Counted from the stretch's first letter, positions 33,918 to 43,587 are shown. The stretch: 64,000 nucleotides of DNA from Isoetes taiwanensis (GCA_021234155.1 JAJEKV010000053.1:3335149-3399148), one strand, 5' to 3'. Numbers and translations are program-made. The notes: generated by a model not told the origin, from the sequence alone.

Positions 33918-34680
33918 GGAGATGGAAATGAAAACCTGATATGTGCAGGGTGCATTCTTGGGAAACAAACCAGGCTGCCATTTAGAAGATCACTCAAAAG
34001 AGCAAAAGGAATCTTAGATTTGGTGCATACTGACCTTTGTGGTCTAATAAATGTTACTAGTATGGCAGGACACAGATATTTTATGACATTCATAGATGCT
34101 TTTAGCAGGAAAACAAAATGATATTGTTTGAGAACAAAATATCAAGCTTATGATGCACTAAAGTTATTTGTTGCTGAGGTGGAGCTCGAGACTGGAAGAA
34201 GAGTCAAATGTATAAGGTCTGACAGGGGAGGTGAGTATCTATCCCATGAATTTAAAAGGTTTTGTGCAAAAAGAGGAATTAGAAGACAATTAACTTGTAG
34301 ATACTCTTCCCAACAAAATGGGGTAGCTGAGAGAAAAAAATAGAACCTTATTAAATGCAGTAAGATCTATGCTAAAATATTCTGGATTACCCAATTATGT
34401 TTGGAATGAAGCTTTGAATACTGCTGTTTATGTTCAAAACATCTTGCCATCTGTCAGTACAAAGGGAACCGTCCCTGAAATGTTATGGTCAGGCAAAATG
34501 CCAGGCTACAATGATCTAAAAGCCTATGGATGCTTAACATTTGCACATGTACCTGAACAATTGAGAAAAAAGTTGGATGATAGAGCATATATTACATACT
34601 TGGTGGGATATGACACAAACTCCAAGGCATATAGACTATATGATCCAGTTCACAAAAAAGTTATAGTGAGCTGAGATGTA
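33918..34680 (+). pseudogene. Copia integrase
   Basis: The GAG-pre-integrase end reads NLICAGCILGKQTRLPF. The catalytic triad is visible as VHTDLCG (D), IRSDRGGEYLSHEF (D) and QQNGVAERKK (E). The tail includes MLKYSGLPNYVWNEALNTAV and KAYGCLTFAHVPEQLRKKLD, normal for copia. Stops at about 34118 and 34340 split it into three frames. Confidence 0.9.
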
Positions 34681-35100
34681 ATATTCGATGAGTCTCAGTT
34701 TTACAGAAAAATTCAAAAGGTAAATGTGACTGACCTAAGTGAAAGTGTGCAAGAAAACAAGATGGAGCAGGAACTTGCTGGAAAAGGAGAACATAAGAAG
34801 ACTGCTGGAGATCTGTTTGATGACCAAAACAATGAAGAAAATGATGAGTCAATGCATGCTGCTACAGGGATGGAGGAAGAACATTTCAGCAATGAAAGAG
34901 AGGACTCTATGACACAAAATGAAGATAAAGTAGAGCAACCACAGATTTTGGAAAAACAGAAAACAAGGACTAGAAGATATGAGGCACAAATCCTAAGGGA
35001 TGAAAATCAAGCAAATACTGAATTGCATGGAAGGAATGAATAAGGGAGAAGCAAAAGACTTCAGCCTCATGAAGGTGAAATCGAGAATATTTTTGATATT

Positions 35101-35491
35101 TTGGTATTGGAAAACTATGACATACCAAGCAATTATAATGAAGCTATAAATGGAAAAAATTCTGAACATTGGCTTAAAGCCATGGAGGAAGAAATACAGG
35201 CTTTTAAAAGAACAGGGACATATGAATTGGTTGAGAGACCACAAAACAAAAATGTTGTAGGGAACAAGTGGATTTTCAGAATCAAAATAGAAGCAGATGG
35301 AAAAACAAAGAAATATAAGGCAAGATTGGTTGCTCAGGGATTTTCACAAAAAAGGGGAAAGGATTATGATGAAACTTTATCCCCTCTGGTCAAAATAAAC
35401 AGTTTGAGGATATTGCTGGCCATAGCAAACTCATGTGATCTAGAAATTCACCATATGGAAGTAAGTACAGCTTTTTTGAATGCAAAATTAG
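35101..35491 (+). pseudogene. Copia RT, N-terminal part
   Basis: The open frame contains NGKNSEHWLKAMEEEIQAF, TYELVERPQNKNVVGNKWIF, RIKIEADGKTKKYKARLVAQ and MEVSTAFLNAKLEG. It stops at a LINE insertion where family members continue into EVYLRQPPGF. That continuation is found at 38423. Confidence 0.9.
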
Positions 35492-36459
35492 AAGGAAGGA
35501 AGGAAGGAAGTTTATTTTAATGTCCACGGAGGCCAAAGGCCTATGAGACGGTACATGCAGAGAACAGGCAAAAAAGCCAAAAACCCCAACACCAAAAACA
35601 AACAATGTAACTGTACAGTAGAACCCTACTACCGGGATGAAAAAACCCCCACTTGGGAGGAAAAACCCTAGCAAGTAGGCTCTCAAATACCATGCCCAGG
35701 AAAGAGCAAGTCGGACGGCCGAAATCTGCCGGGGATGTAAGCTCGCCGCTACCATAGGTGATGCAAGTAACTGATGTAGCGGTGTGTCGAGCATCTAAGA
35801 TCGATTGTGCCTTTGCTTTGGGACATGGGCATATCTTTGGGCATCATTTGGAGGGCATGGTGCTCATCCTCTATCACGTGCATCTCACAACACCGACATA
35901 TCCTTTCCTCCACGGGGATCCCGGTGCCCGCCATTCAACCCCCAATGACTGTTTCAATACCTCGAGGTAATGGGAACCCATCCTTATGGCAGCAATAGCT
36001 CTCCGTTTCTTCACCGAGATGTGTGCTTTCAAGTACCGATGGGGTCCATGCTCAAGGCCGATTAATTAATCGGCGTGATAGTGCTCGTCTTGGGCTTTGC
36101 AAGAGTAGAGGCATCCCACCGGGTGGCGGCATAGCCCGCATCCAATTGCCCATTCTAGCGCATCCCGAATGCGCCGATTACCACCATCATTTGGTAATCC
36201 ATAGACCACCTCCTAAACCATCCCTTACGGTGCTCGTGCCATACCCTCTTATTTGGGGGCCCCTCAGTGATTAACAACACAGCTTTGGGGGGCAAGCGAT
36301 GCTCATCCATCCCATCCACCTTATGGAAGCAAGTAAGATGCTGCAAGATAGCGAATCGTTTGTAAAGGCGAACCCCGTCTCATACAACAAAATTCGATGC
36401 GATGCGGTGTCCTTCACTCCCAAGCTATATGTCAAGAAAGCTTTACGCACCCTTTCCAA

Positions 36460-37200
36460 CCTATCCCATGTATTTTTTTGCTAACTGGCCGGGCCCCAAA
36501 CCTCCACCCCATATAGCAGCACCGCTCGACCAAAGCTCTAAACAGGTGTGCTCTCCTGCGCCGATCCACGGAGATCTATCCAGGCAACACGCGTTTTGCC
36601 GCGCATATAAAGCCTTCCTGACAGCGGCTCTCCTCTCCACACACTCATCCCCAAACATGTTAGTAGTGAAATCAATTCCCGGATACTTGAAGCTCTCGCA
36701 CCATCTCCACTTCCCCGTCCCCCGTAATATAACTTCCGGGATAGGGTGTTGCGAGGACGGGGATTTGAAGCTTAGTTTTGTGCAAGTTCTTTGTCATTCC
36801 GTTGCCCCCACGTAACCCACCGAGGGCATCAAATCTTCTTTGCATCGCTGGCCGGGTGTGGGCTAGCAAAGCTACATCATCCGCGATATAGTAATCGCCC
36901 CCACGAGGTCGCATCGGATAATTGCACCCGGCTCCCCATGGTGTCGTATCCACGTCTCAAGCTATCAATGTACAACCCAAAAAGCGTTGGAGACAACGGG
37001 CAGCCCCGCTAACTCCCCCATAGTGCTAGCTACGCCGATCTTCATAAGGCAAAGCAAAGCATAAATCCCATCATAAAGGCTGGTGCACCACATTCGCAAC
37101 TCTGTGGAACTCGCGAATTCTTGCAACCTCTCGCCACAAGATGTCAGGGGGACGGTATCATATGCGGTCTTAAAATCTACAAAGCGGCAATACAAGTCCT
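36460..37200 (-). pseudogene. LINE reverse transcriptase and C-terminal region (copy 2)
   Basis: Minus-strand frames show CRFVDFKTAYDTVPLTSCG (about 37190-37130) and DYYIADDVALLAHTRPAMQR (about 36895-36835), with the catalytic ADD intact, then broken C-terminal sequence. Residues differ from copies 1 and 3, so the three LINEs are not recent copies of one source. Confidence 0.8.
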
Positions 37201-38179
37201 GTTACAGATTGCGGCTTGCCTCCATCAACACTCTCAAAGTGAAGATATGGTTTGGTAGGTGGAGTGAGCCGGGCGAAAAGCCCGCCTCGCCAAGTGCCCG
37301 CCCCCCTCCTCGGCCCACTTAGTGAGTTTCTTCTCCACCACCCCGCCGAGGGAGCTTTGCAAAGAGCGAAGCTTACCATAATCATCCGGTAATTCGCCCG
37401 ACTCATCCGTATTACCCGACTTTATGAGCGGGAACAACCTTACTAACCATCCACTCACGGGAGGGCCCTCCATTTCGAGCTACGGTTAATGATCACCGTC
37501 GGGGCCCTACTATAGATGGGCCACCCCACTTCAACGGCTTCGACTGCACCCCTGTAAATCCTTTTGCCTTGCCATTAAGCGGATGCACGAGACCTGTGGC
37601 GGACATCCTCCCCGTGGAGCTGACACCTCTCCTACGATGCGGGACCACGGCATTAGCTCACGGGGGTCATATAACTCCCCGCAGCGGTGCATCCATTGCT
37701 CCACACTTACATTACCACCACGGGCTTCTTGTATAACACCTTACGCCAAAAAGCTTTTTGGCTGCGCCATAAGCATGTCAAACAAAGGCCCCGGGTTTTA
37801 CGCCATGTATCTCCCCTTCTTGGCTTTTAGGAAGATCTTATAGTCTTTGCGGGACCTCGCGGGGCCGAATCGTGTGGATCTATTACCAAGTTTAACGGCT
37901 CTTTAGAGCCTTGCAATCGACATCAAACCACGGGTTCTCGAGGGAAAATGTGCGGTGTCCCTCCTTGGAGGGCCCTTTCTTTCGCAAAGGAAGCCTCGCC
38001 AGTGCAGCAACGCGCCCCCACCAGCCATGCACACTTGTCTTCTGGTGTGTAGTAGAAGCTATCAAACCCACAGCAACTCCCGACCAACACGATTCATCGT
38101 CCCCTCGCCGATAGCGTGGGATGTACGGTAACCCTCCATGCCCCCTTTGCGGTGTCTCCACTATTGAGTGCTCCCAATT

Positions 38180-38420
38180 CAGCGTGACATAAAGCGGGTA
38201 ATGATCGACAAAGCCTCCTCATCCCCTGTGCTTGTGCCAATGGAGAAGTGTGTAACCATGTCAAGTGCTGCTACAGGAGCGAGAAGGTAATCCAACACAC
38301 TAGCTCCCCCATCCTGCCTATCACTCCTGCAAGTAACACCCCCTGAGTGTGGCCATCGCTGCATACCATTACAAATTACCATGTCAAAAACCTGGCAGAG
38401 CTGGACCAGCTGCCTGCCAA
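38180..38420 (-). pseudogene. LINE endonuclease C-terminal part (copy 2)
   Basis: The frame reads FGRQLVQLCQVFDMVICNGM and GGASVLDYLLAPVAALDMVT, ending with IGTSTGDEEALSIITRF. It matches FDLIICNG and VVDYVLVD of copy 1. The fold is cut at 38422 by 5' truncation. Confidence 0.75.
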
Positions 38421-38422
38421 AT

Positions 38423-38957
38423 GAAGTGTACCTAAGACAAGCTCCAGGTTTTGAGGAAGGAGAAGAAAAAGTATGGAGGTTAAATCGAGCAGTGTATGGG
38501 TTGAAGCAGTCCCCAAGGGAATGGTACAAATGCATGAACAATTATTTGAAACAACAAGGCTTTGAAAAATTAAATCATGATGGGAACTTGTATAGGTTTA
38601 GAAATGGAGATGAATGGTGCATCATTGCATTATATGTTGAGAACAACATTATGGTGGCAAAAGGAGCAGAAACATTGAATAAATGCAAAGAGATCTTGAA
38701 TCAAAGATTCCAAATGACTGATCTTGGTGAATTGAGAAGGTTTCTGGGCATAGAAGTATTCAGGGACAGAAATAGTAAAATCTTAGCTTTGAGTCAGCAA
38801 ACTCACATCAAAAATATGCTGGAGAGATTTGGAATGAAGAGTTGCAATGCAACAAATACATCTATAGTGCCAGGACACAAAATATCCATGTCATTAAGTC
38901 CATAAACTCTTGAAGAGCAAAAACAGATGGAGGAAGTACCATATAGATCACTTATAG
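38423..38957 (+). pseudogene. Copia RT, C-terminal part
   Basis: The frame resumes as EVYLRQAPGFEEGEEKVWRL and continues NRAVYGLKQSPREWYKCMNN. It includes RFQMTDLGELRRFLGIEVF and ends MEEVPYRSLIG. The catalytic YVDD box is changed: the sequence reads ALYVENNIMVA at about 38630-38655, so both Asp residues are lost. The next expected codons (S-L-x-Y-L-V-T-G) are found on the opposite strand. Confidence 0.9.
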
Positions 38958-38965
38958 GATTTTTG

Positions 38966-39442
38966 TCATAGAACTTGCATTTCAATATGTTTTGATCTCT
39001 CATGCAAGACAGGATTTTTTGACATAGCTATGCAACTAGTACTGTCACAGTACATAACAGTTGCATTTTTCTGTATAAATCCAAGTTCATTAATGAGTCT
39101 CCTTTTCCATATTATTTCTTTTGCTGCTATCGGCAGAATTATATTCTGCTTCTGCACTTGAGAGTGCTATGCTTCCTTGTTTTTTAGACTTCCATGCTAC
39201 TGGAGCACCTCCCAAGATAGTTACATTAGATCAAGATCCCCTCCCCAATCAGCATCACAATAAGCCTTCAAATTCAAATCACTGGAATTATACATAATGC
39301 CAACATGCATTGTACCTTTCAGATATCTTAAAATTCTCTTTGGCTGCAATCCAGTGTGCTCGTCCAGGATTATGATTGTACCTGCTGAGAAGATTTACTG
39401 CAAAAGCAATATCAGGTCTTGTGCCTGTGACCAGGAAATATT
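38966..39442 (-). pseudogene. Inverted copia RT end and RNase H
   Basis: The minus strand reads [40 protein letters not shown] and LKAYCDADWGGDLD. It then reads AAKEIIWKRRLINELGF, YCDSTSCIAMSKNPVLHERS and KHIEMQV. This is the direct continuation of the plus-strand copia RT but in reverse orientation, bounded at about 38960 and 39442. It appears to be an inversion inside one element rather than a second element. Confidence 0.85.
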
Positions 39443-39546
39443 ACATAAAGGGGAGAATGAAAGTTATTGATCATGTAATATTTCATAGCCAAAACCTATA
39501 GAGAAGAAATTGTTATGGTTATTCAGGGAAAAATATAGACTCAGTT

Positions 39547-39558
39547 GAAAGGGGAGAT
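39547..39558 (+). other. Polypurine tract of the copia element
   Basis: gaaaggggagat directly precedes the LTR start TGAAAGG, as required for plus-strand priming. Confidence 0.75.
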
Positions 39559-40084
39559 TGAAAGGAAGTTAGGTAGTAATCATTTGATATTGGGATCAAA
39601 TGTAAAAATTAGCTTGAATGGTTATTGCTAAGTTAATGGCCTAGGTAAATTATAACCTAGGTCGTTATATTATGGTTAAAGGTTAAAAGTCACAGATTAG
39701 AATGCTTTAACCATTATAGAAGTAAAGGATAACGGTAAGGTTGACCGAAATTCCGGCTAAGAAGTCGATCAGGCCGATCGGCCAGACAGATCTGGATATA
39801 AACAAAGATGTAGGGTGCATTTGGATTATCTTTGAGTATGTAGGGGATCGATTGAAGAATTCAAAGATCAAGCTTGGGCTGTCGAAATAAAAGTCAATAT
39901 TGCTACAATAATATGGTCAATGCAATATGAACAGTAGAAATCCTAATGGTTTGTTCAATGGTTATTTGAATAGAAAATGCTGGAGTATTTGAATAAATTG
40001 TTTGATATTTGAAAGCATTTGCATCATTGCTATTTGAAAATTTACCTAGTCATAATTATTCAATTATCTAGGCATAATCCTTCA
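39559..40084 (+). repeat. Copia 3' LTR
   Basis: It begins TGAAAGGAAGTTAGG after the polypurine tract and ends ATAATCCTTCA. A TATA-like box (tataaac, 39797) and an aataaa signal (39886) lie in normal order. gtctt follows directly (40085-40089). The paralogous segment at 42163-42167 has the same gtctt without an LTR, so the right boundary is well supported. Confidence 0.8.
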
Positions 40085-40530
40085 GTCTTGTCTGCTACTA
40101 GGGAATGCCAGCTTGTAAAAGGTATGCTTGCTCTGCCAAATCCATATCCAAGCATATGTAGATTTGTTTTTGCCAGCACGAAGGATCTTGCTAAAGCAAT
40201 AATGCACTAACCTGCAAGTTCACATGGTGGAACTAATCCCACGATATGTTAAAAGTGTGATGTAGCACATCTTTGAATGTCGAATATGCATGTTTTTATC
40301 CTAAAATTTAATATGCAATGCACAAAAGGGAAGGGGGTCCAAGCCCCATGTTGGTGATGGCATGTCTTCAATGGTGCACTGCAGTCATGTGAACGTGCAC
40401 CTCATTTATGGTGAAGGTGTGCTCGTGTGATGGTGAATCAACATCTAGTAGTCCATGAACTTCATTTGGATCACAACTATGGAACCATAAAAGCAAGGAA
40501 ACAATTTAAGGTTCAGAGGATTTGAACCCC
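40085..40530. repeat. Duplicated upstream segment (pair with 42163-42620)
   Basis: gtcttgtctgctactaggga, ttgccagcacgaaggatctt, the run ending ccaagccccatgttggtgat and many other words are shared with 42163-42620 in the same orientation, with scattered substitutions and small indels. The duplication therefore covers the phosphatase gene and about 450 bp of 5' flank. Confidence 0.85.
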
Positions 40531-40615
40531 ACAACTCATAACAGACGTATACAGCTAAATAAAAAGTGGACACGTATGAAAATGAAGTTTCTACGGGCTT
40601 CTAAGCTCCATTTGT

Positions 40616-40623
40616 TATAAAAG
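40616..40623 (+). promoter_or_regulatory. TATA-like box of phosphatase copy A
   Basis: tataaaag lies 13 bp upstream of the first in-frame ATG and about 50 bp upstream of the second (MAMEMF). The same octamer precedes copy C at 42623-42630. Confidence 0.4.
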
Positions 40624-40628
40624 CCCTA

Positions 40629-41231
40629 ATGAAATGCAAAAGCATAAAAAAAAAAAAGCAAAAGATTGTTATGGCGATGGAGATGTTTAGTATTGAGTTA
40701 TCGGATAGTGATGATTTGACAACATCAACAAAGGTTACAAAGGTTACAAGGTCGAATGGTCTCCTCTTGGAGCCCCAAATTCTTGGTAAGCCTACTCTAG
40801 TTCTAGATATGGATGAAACCCTCATCCATTCGGTAGCTGTTAAGGATCAACATCATGGCTTTGATGTTATTGTTCGTCCCTATGCTAGGGAGTTCTTACA
40901 AGCTATGGCATCGTGTTATGAAGTGGTGGTGTTTACAAATGCCACCAAACATTATGAAGATAAGGTGTTAGACGTTCTAGATGCCGGAAATCGTTTTATC
41001 TCTCACAGGCTTTACAGGGACTCTTGCACTTTGACTCCAGATGGAAAGTGTATAAAGGAATTTACTCGTCTTGGAAGGAGCATCAGAAGAATACTAATTG
41101 TCGACGATCGACCTATTTCTTATAGCACAAATCCTTGTAATGGAATTGCAATTAAGGCATTTGTGGGGGATCGTAAAGACATAGCGCTACTAAGTTTGAT
41201 GGACCTATTGAAAAGTATTGCCTACTTCTGA
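40629..41231 (+). CDS. FCP1/SCP-like HAD phosphatase, copy A (C-terminally truncated, 200 aa)
   Basis: Members of this family are Mg-dependent protein Ser phosphatases of the HAD fold. Visible motifs are LVLDMDETLIHS (DxDxT nucleophile, about residues 56-67), EVVVFTNATKHYEDKVLDVL, LYRDSCTLTPDGKCIKEF (motif III Lys) and RRILIVDDRPISYS (acidic pair). FVGDRKDIALLSLMDLL completes the domain. The reading frame ends YF-stop at the inverted-repeat boundary, losing about 40 residues present in copy C. It is a single exon without introns, like copy C, so the family is probably a retrogene. The start may be the second Met (MAMEMFSIEL). Whether it makes protein or mainly hairpin RNA is open. Confidence 0.8.
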   Translation: MKCKSIKKKKQKIVMAMEMFSIELSDSDDLTTSTKVTKVTRSNGLLLEPQILGKPTLVLDMDETLIHSVAVKDQHHGFDVIVRPYAREFLQAMASCYEVVVFTNATKHYEDKVLDVLDAGNRFISHRLYRDSCTLTPDGKCIKEFTRLGRSIRRILIVDDRPISYSTNPCNGIAIKAFVGDRKDIALLSLMDLLKSIAYF

Positions 41232-41682
41232 TGCTCCTTCCAAGACGAGTAAATTCCTTTATACACTTTCCATCTGGAGTCAAAGTGCAAGAGTCCCTGT
41301 AAAGCCTGTGAGAGATAAAACGATTTCCGGCATCTAGAACGTCTAACACCTTATCTTCATAATGTTTGGTGGCATTTGTAAACACCACCACTTCATAACA
41401 CGATGCCATAGCTTGTAAGAACTCCCTAGCATAGGGACGAACAATAACATCAAAGCCATGATGTTGATCCTTAACAGCTACCGAATGGATGAGGGTTTCA
41501 TCCATATCTAGAACTAGAGTAGGCTTACCAAGAATTTGGGGCTCCAAGAGGAGACCATTCGACCTTGTAACCTTTGTAACCTTTGTTGATGTTGTCAAAT
41601 CATCACTATCGGAGAACTCAATACTAAACATCTCCATCGCCATAACAATCTTTTGCTTTTTTTCTATGCTTTTGCATTTCAT
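41152..41682 (-). pseudogene. FCP1/SCP-like phosphatase, inverted partial copy B
   Basis: The minus-strand frame of 176 residues starts MKCKSIEKKQKIVMAMEMFS and keeps LDMDETLIHS, VVVFTNATKHYEDK and TRLGRSIR. It then runs out of the repeat into the antisense of the spacer (SRQYFSIGPSNLVA). The VDDRP motif and the C-terminal third of the domain are missing, so an active enzyme is unlikely. It shares its 5' flank with copy A, including the block deleted from copy C. Its main effect may be as antisense or hairpin RNA. Confidence 0.85.
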
Positions 41683-42162
41683 TTTTATAACAGATGGAGC
41701 TTAGAAGCCCGTAGAAACTTCATTTTCATACGTGTCCACTTTTTTATTTAGCTTTATACGTATGTTATGAGTTGTCATTTTTTTTACGTGGGTTTCTGCC
41801 AGTCTCTCTGTATTTTCCATTGCTCACCGAAAGACTGAAGAGACATAGTTTCACATTTTGATTAACGGATGCAAAGTTCCGCAAGCATGACTATGGCTAT
41901 GGCAGAAGACATCTTCTATACTCTTTACCTCGTTAGTTTCTAGGTAGATAGCGGTGCAGCAGGGAATGATAAAAAAAAAGATGTTCTGCATTGTTTTCCT
42001 TTGGTTTTTATGCAGATGGGGTTGTTCTTTGGTGCTCCTTGCTTGGGCTCAATATCATAGCTTCAGTTGATCATAGCTTCAAGGCAAGGCACGATAGCTG
42101 AACCAGTTCAGAGGATTGACCTAGAGCTTGACGGAAAAAAGACCAGTAACCGAAATGGGGCC

Positions 42163-42620
42163 TGTCTTGTCTGCTACTAGGGAATGCCAGCTTGTAAGAG
42201 GTATGCTTGCTCTGCCAAATCCATATCCAAGCATACGTAGATTTGTTTTTGCCAGCACGAAGGATCTTGCTAAAGCAATAATGCACTTCTTAAGACAAAA
42301 ATAACCTGCAAATTCACATGGTGGAACTAATCCCTGATATGGTAAAGTGTGCTGTAGCACATGCTGAATCTGAATATGCATGTTTTTTATCCTAAAATTT
42401 AATATGCAGTGCACAAAAGGGAAGGGGGTCCAAGCCCCATGTTGGTGATGGCATGTCTTCAATGGTGCACTGCAGTCATGTGAACGTGCACCTCATTTAT
42501 GGTGAAGGTGTGCTCGTGTGATGGTGAATCAGCATCTAGTAGTCCATGAGCTGCATTTGGATCACAACTATGGAACCATAAAAGCAAGGAAACAATTTAA
42601 GGTTCAGAGGATTTGAACCT
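42163..42620. repeat. Duplicated upstream segment of copy C
   Basis: Direct counterpart of 40085-40530. It lacks the 83-bp block that copies A and B keep next to the gene, and has an extra ttcttaagacaaaaa at about 42287. Its left part shows the intact target of the copia insertion. Confidence 0.85.
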
Positions 42621-42622
42621 GT

Positions 42623-42630
42623 TATAAAAG
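42623..42630 (+). promoter_or_regulatory. TATA-like box of phosphatase copy C
   Basis: tataaaag lies 6 bp upstream of the first in-frame ATG (42636) and 45 bp upstream of the second (42675). If it is the functional TATA box, translation must start at the second Met. Confidence 0.4.
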
Positions 42631-42635
42631 CCCTA

Positions 42636-43346
42636 ATGAAATGCAAAAGCATAGAAAAAAAGCAAAAGATTGTTATGGCGATGGAGATGTTTAGTATTGA
42701 GTTATCGGATAGTGATGATTTGACAACATCAACAAAGGTTACAAAGGTTACAAGGTCGAATGGTCTCCTCTTGGAGCCCCAAATTCTTGGTAAGCCTACT
42801 CTAGTTCTAGATATGGATGAAACCCTCATCCATTCGGTAGCTGTTAAGGATCAACATCATGGCTTTGATGTTATTGTTCGTCCCTATGCTAGGGAGTTCT
42901 TACAAGCTATGGCATCGTGTTATGAAGTGGTGGTGTTTACAAATGCCACCAAACATTATGCAGATAAGGTGTTAGACGTTCTAGATGCCGGAAATCGTTT
43001 TATCTCTCACAGGCTTTACAGGGACTATTGCACTTTCACTCCAGATGGAAAGTGTATAAAGGAACTTACTCGTCTTGGAAGGAGCATCAGAAGAATACTA
43101 ATTGTCGACGATCGACCTATTTCTTACAGCACAAATCCTTGTAATGGAATTGCAATTAAGGCATTTGTGGGGGATCGTAAAGACACAGCGCTACTAAGTT
43201 TGATGGACCTATTGAAAAGTATTGCCTTGGAAAGGGACATAGTGGGTGCCCTTGTGAGTCGAACAAAGTCTAGGAAGAGTTGCTCGTTTGGGACTTTCAC
43301 AAGAAAGAAAGCACTTGTTAGCTCTTTGCCGCTTCAAATGGTGTAA
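42636..43346 (+). CDS. FCP1/SCP-like HAD phosphatase, copy C (complete, 236 aa)
   Basis: This is the only full-length copy. Motifs in order are LVLDMDETLIHSVAVKDQHH (residues about 56-75), FDVIVRPYAREFLQAMASCY, EVVVFTNATKHYADKVLDVL, LYRDYCTFTPDGKCIKELTR, RRILIVDDRPISYS and AFVGDRKDTALLSLMDLLKS. A basic tail follows (VSRTKSRKSCSFGTFTRKKA). The nucleophile and general acid Asp, the motif III Lys and the acidic pair are all present, so catalysis is plausible. Known relatives dephosphorylate Ser residues, for example in the RNA polymerase II C-terminal tail; the substrate here is unknown. It has no introns. The second Met (42675) is the better start given the TATA-like box. Copies A and B next door could produce RNA directed against its message. 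Confidence 0.85.
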   Translation: MKCKSIEKKQKIVMAMEMFSIELSDSDDLTTSTKVTKVTRSNGLLLEPQILGKPTLVLDMDETLIHSVAVKDQHHGFDVIVRPYAREFLQAMASCYEVVVFTNATKHYADKVLDVLDAGNRFISHRLYRDYCTFTPDGKCIKELTRLGRSIRRILIVDDRPISYSTNPCNGIAIKAFVGDRKDTALLSLMDLLKSIALERDIVGALVSRTKSRKSCSFGTFTRKKALVSSLPLQMV

Positions 43347-43466
43347 TATTTTCAAATAAGAAGAACAAGGGTTGGCTACTATCAGCATTTGATGGATGAA
43401 TTGATCTAGGTGTAAGGACACTCATATCATAGCTTTACATGAACTTTTCCAGGTTCGACTCTCGTC

Positions 43467-43587
43467 TTTGAAGTGTATAAAGGACATCACTTATCTTTGA
43501 AGGAGCATTACAAGAGTATTAATGGTCTTATGTAATGGAGTTCCACCTAATGCGTAAGTGGGGGATTGTGCTACTAAATTTCACATG
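43467..43587 (+). pseudogene. Decayed phosphatase fragment D
   Basis: tttgaagtgtataaagga, tctttgaaggagcattacaaga, tgtaatggagttc and gtgggggattgtgctactaa align in order with the region of copy C around 43045-43200, with small deletions. It is a fourth, older trace of the same gene downstream of C. Confidence 0.65.

Larger units (their letters stand above)
35492..38422 (-). mobile_element. Non-L1-type LINE, copy 2, 5'-truncated, inserted in copia RT
   Basis: The minus-strand element runs from a truncated endonuclease at 38422 to the GGAA-type 3' tail at 35492-35510, about 2.9 kb. Its 3' block (tgtccacggaggccaaaggcctatg on plus) matches LINE copy 1. Copia RT codons flank both sides without loss (KLEG before, EVYLRQAPGF after). 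The word gaag lies at both edges and may be part of a short target duplication hidden by the tail. 5' truncation is typical of LINE insertion. Confidence 0.85.
33917..40084 (+). mobile_element. Ty1/copia LTR retrotransposon, 5'-lacking and disrupted
   Basis: Integrase (33918-34680) and RT (35101-35491, resumed at 38423-38957) occur in copia order on the plus strand. RNase H follows but is inverted (about 38966-39442). A purine tract gaaaggggagat (39547-39558) and a 526-bp LTR (39559-40084) complete the 3' end. A 2.9-kb LINE splits the RT. The 5' LTR, PBS and gag are absent. Stop codons and the mutated RT box make it inactive. Confidence 0.9.
40531..41774. repeat. Long inverted repeat: arms 559 and 550 bp, spacer 135 bp
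   Basis: 40531-41089 is repeated in reverse orientation at 41225-41774. The coding part of the arms is almost identical; the clearest change is ttatcgg against ttctccg. The 5' flank differs by a few bases, a poly-A length change and an 8-base indel (agccctaa). At four or more positions where copies A and C differ, B agrees with A, so B was made from A. The spacer carries the next exon sequence of A. Transcription through both arms would give a near-perfect hairpin. Confidence 0.9.

Noticed and set aside
40504-40530. tRNA-like B box on the minus strand (ggggttcaaatcc)
   Set aside because: The T-arm stem does not pair properly and no A box or cloverleaf can be built. The same holds for ggttcgactct at 43453 and ggttcaaatcccgg at 53998.
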